64,000 nt of DNA, taken from the NCBI GenBank assembly GCA_900471815.1, contig UICE01000004.1, positions 462,131 through 526,130 of the forward strand, read 5' to 3'. Made by a program: the position numbers and the translations under genes. A model generated the notes under the pieces. That model was not told the origin of the DNA. It searched no databases and worked only from the letters and a program-made list of their open reading frames with translations. The DNA is from Hyphomicrobiales bacterium. Its GTDB lineage: Bacteria; Pseudomonadota; Alphaproteobacteria; Rhizobiales; Rhizobiaceae. Each line of letters begins with the position of its first letter. Position 1 is the first letter of the stretch. This document shows positions 63,281 to 64,000 of this stretch, piece after piece.

Positions 63281-63922
63281 TCAGATCTTGCGATTGAAGG
63301 CCTCGACAATCAGCTTGATGCCCAGGAAGCCCATGACAGTGCCCGCGGAGTAATCCAGCCATTTTTTCAGGCGGCTGTAGAGGGCGCGCATGCGGAAACC
63401 GGAAAATGCCAGGGCGACGATTGTATACCACCCCGCTTCCACCAGAAACAACGAAACCGGGATTGCAAAAAGCAGCCATTTGGCAGGATCAGCGGGCAGT
63501 ACGGCAGCAAAGATACTGGCGTAAAAGATCGATGTTTTCGGATTGCTGAGCTGGGTAATCAAGCCGGTGAAAAATGCCCGATACACGGTCATTTCCTTGG
63601 AACCACGCACCGATTTACCCGTGTCAAGCGGCGCTGACGCGCCCCGGCAAATACGGTAGGCCATATAAAGCAGATAGCCGCCGCCGATTATCTTGAAGGC
63701 AAGATAAAGCCATTCGAACTGCATCAGCAGCGCTGTCAGTCCCAATACGGCCAAGGAAGCGAAAATAAATCCGCCAACACCCATGCCCAGCGCCGAAGCC
63801 AGACCATGGGCGCGAGAGCTGGAAAGGGCAATGCGCGACACGAGCACAAAGCTCGGACCGGGGCTCATGGCACCGATCGCCATTGCCGCGATGATACTGA
63901 CGAGAATTGCAAGTGCGTCCAT
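63281..63922 (-). CDS. LysE-family translocator (amino acid exporter)
   Basis: 213-residue membrane protein with about six helices. Conserved features of the LysE/RhtB family: AIGAMSPGPSFVLVSRIAL near the N-terminus, ALGMGVGGFIFASLAVLGL, and ITQLSNPKTSIFYASIF (about 128-144). Members export amino acids or homoserine lactones. GGAGG stands five bases before the ATG at 63922; a TTG four codons earlier overlaps that ribosome site. Convergent with fhuC; upstream region only partly in the window. Confidence 0.9.
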   Translation of the reverse strand: MDALAILVSIIAAMAIGAMSPGPSFVLVSRIALSSSRAHGLASALGMGVGGFIFASLAVLGLTALLMQFEWLYLAFKIIGGGYLLYMAYRICRGASAPLDTGKSVRGSKEMTVYRAFFTGLITQLSNPKTSIFYASIFAAVLPADPAKWLLFAIPVSLFLVEAGWYTIVALAFSGFRMRALYSRLKKWLDYSAGTVMGFLGIKLIVEAFNRKI

Positions 63923-64000
63923 AATTTCCTCCAAGCTTGTTGGCGCAAACCATCATAGCGTTGTGAAGCGGTGGCTTGTCAATTCAGAATTGCAAGCAAG

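Noticed and set aside
1-64000. CRISPR array, tRNA or rRNA genes
   Set aside because: No regularly spaced direct repeats and no tRNA or rRNA sequence was recognised by eye on either strand.

Overview
This 64 kb window reads as chromosome of an alphaproteobacterium of the order Hyphomicrobiales (Rhizobiales), most like the Brucella/Ochrobactrum group. That placement is an inference from gene content: a complete five-step hut pathway with hutF, hutD and hutC; a hemP-hmuSTUV haem locus; an exbB with an N-terminal Pro/Ala-rich extension; TGA-N9-TCA iron boxes of the RirA type; a DUF1612 (RHE_PE00001-type) protein; and many ABC uptake operons. No rRNA, tRNA, CRISPR array, integrase or intact transposase was found. 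Coding density is high and most operons are translationally coupled through ATGA overlaps.

Layout. 1-5.3 kb: an ABC-2 exporter pair, a fosmidomycin-resistance-type MFS exporter, and a BASS-family transporter with an AraC regulator. The transporter and the regulator share a 35-bp upstream element. 5.3-10.1 kb: cobalamin-dependent methionine synthase metH followed by a quinone-oxidoreductase-like gene. 10.2-15.4 kb: haem uptake operon hemP-hmuS-hmuT-hmuU-hmuV, a divergent secreted protein, and two copies of an intergenic palindromic repeat. 15.4-22.4 kb: a LacI-led sugar operon with isomerase-like TIM barrel, Gfo/Idh/MocA dehydrogenase, and RbsA/RbsC/RbsB-type transporter. 22.5-29 kb: a LysR-controlled operon with PrpF-type isomerase, NMT1/SsuABC-type transporter and amidase. 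29.1-30.1 kb: a TerC/Alx membrane protein.

30.4-42.8 kb: an IclR-linked operon of M81 (MlrC-like) protein, oligopeptide ABC transporter, two M20 amidohydrolases and a penicillin-acylase-family protein. It looks like one import-and-hydrolysis system for an amide or peptide compound. 43.0-51.1 kb: the histidine utilisation cluster, hutF divergent from hutIHGUDC. 51.2-57.1 kb: an iron/polyamine-type ABC transporter with LacI regulator and metallophosphoesterase. 57.1-59.8 kb: a stand-alone AraC DNA-binding domain, an L,D-transpeptidase lipoprotein and the DUF1612 protein. 59.9-64 kb: exbB-exbD-tonB with an FhuC-like ATPase, then a LysE-type exporter.

Two themes connect the genes. The haem transporter and ExbB-ExbD-TonB together supply energised iron/haem import, and both have a TGA-N9-TCA palindrome in their promoters. 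Four catabolic islands each pair one ABC importer with cytoplasmic hydrolases or isomerases and a local regulator. Their exact substrates, except histidine, cannot be read from sequence alone.
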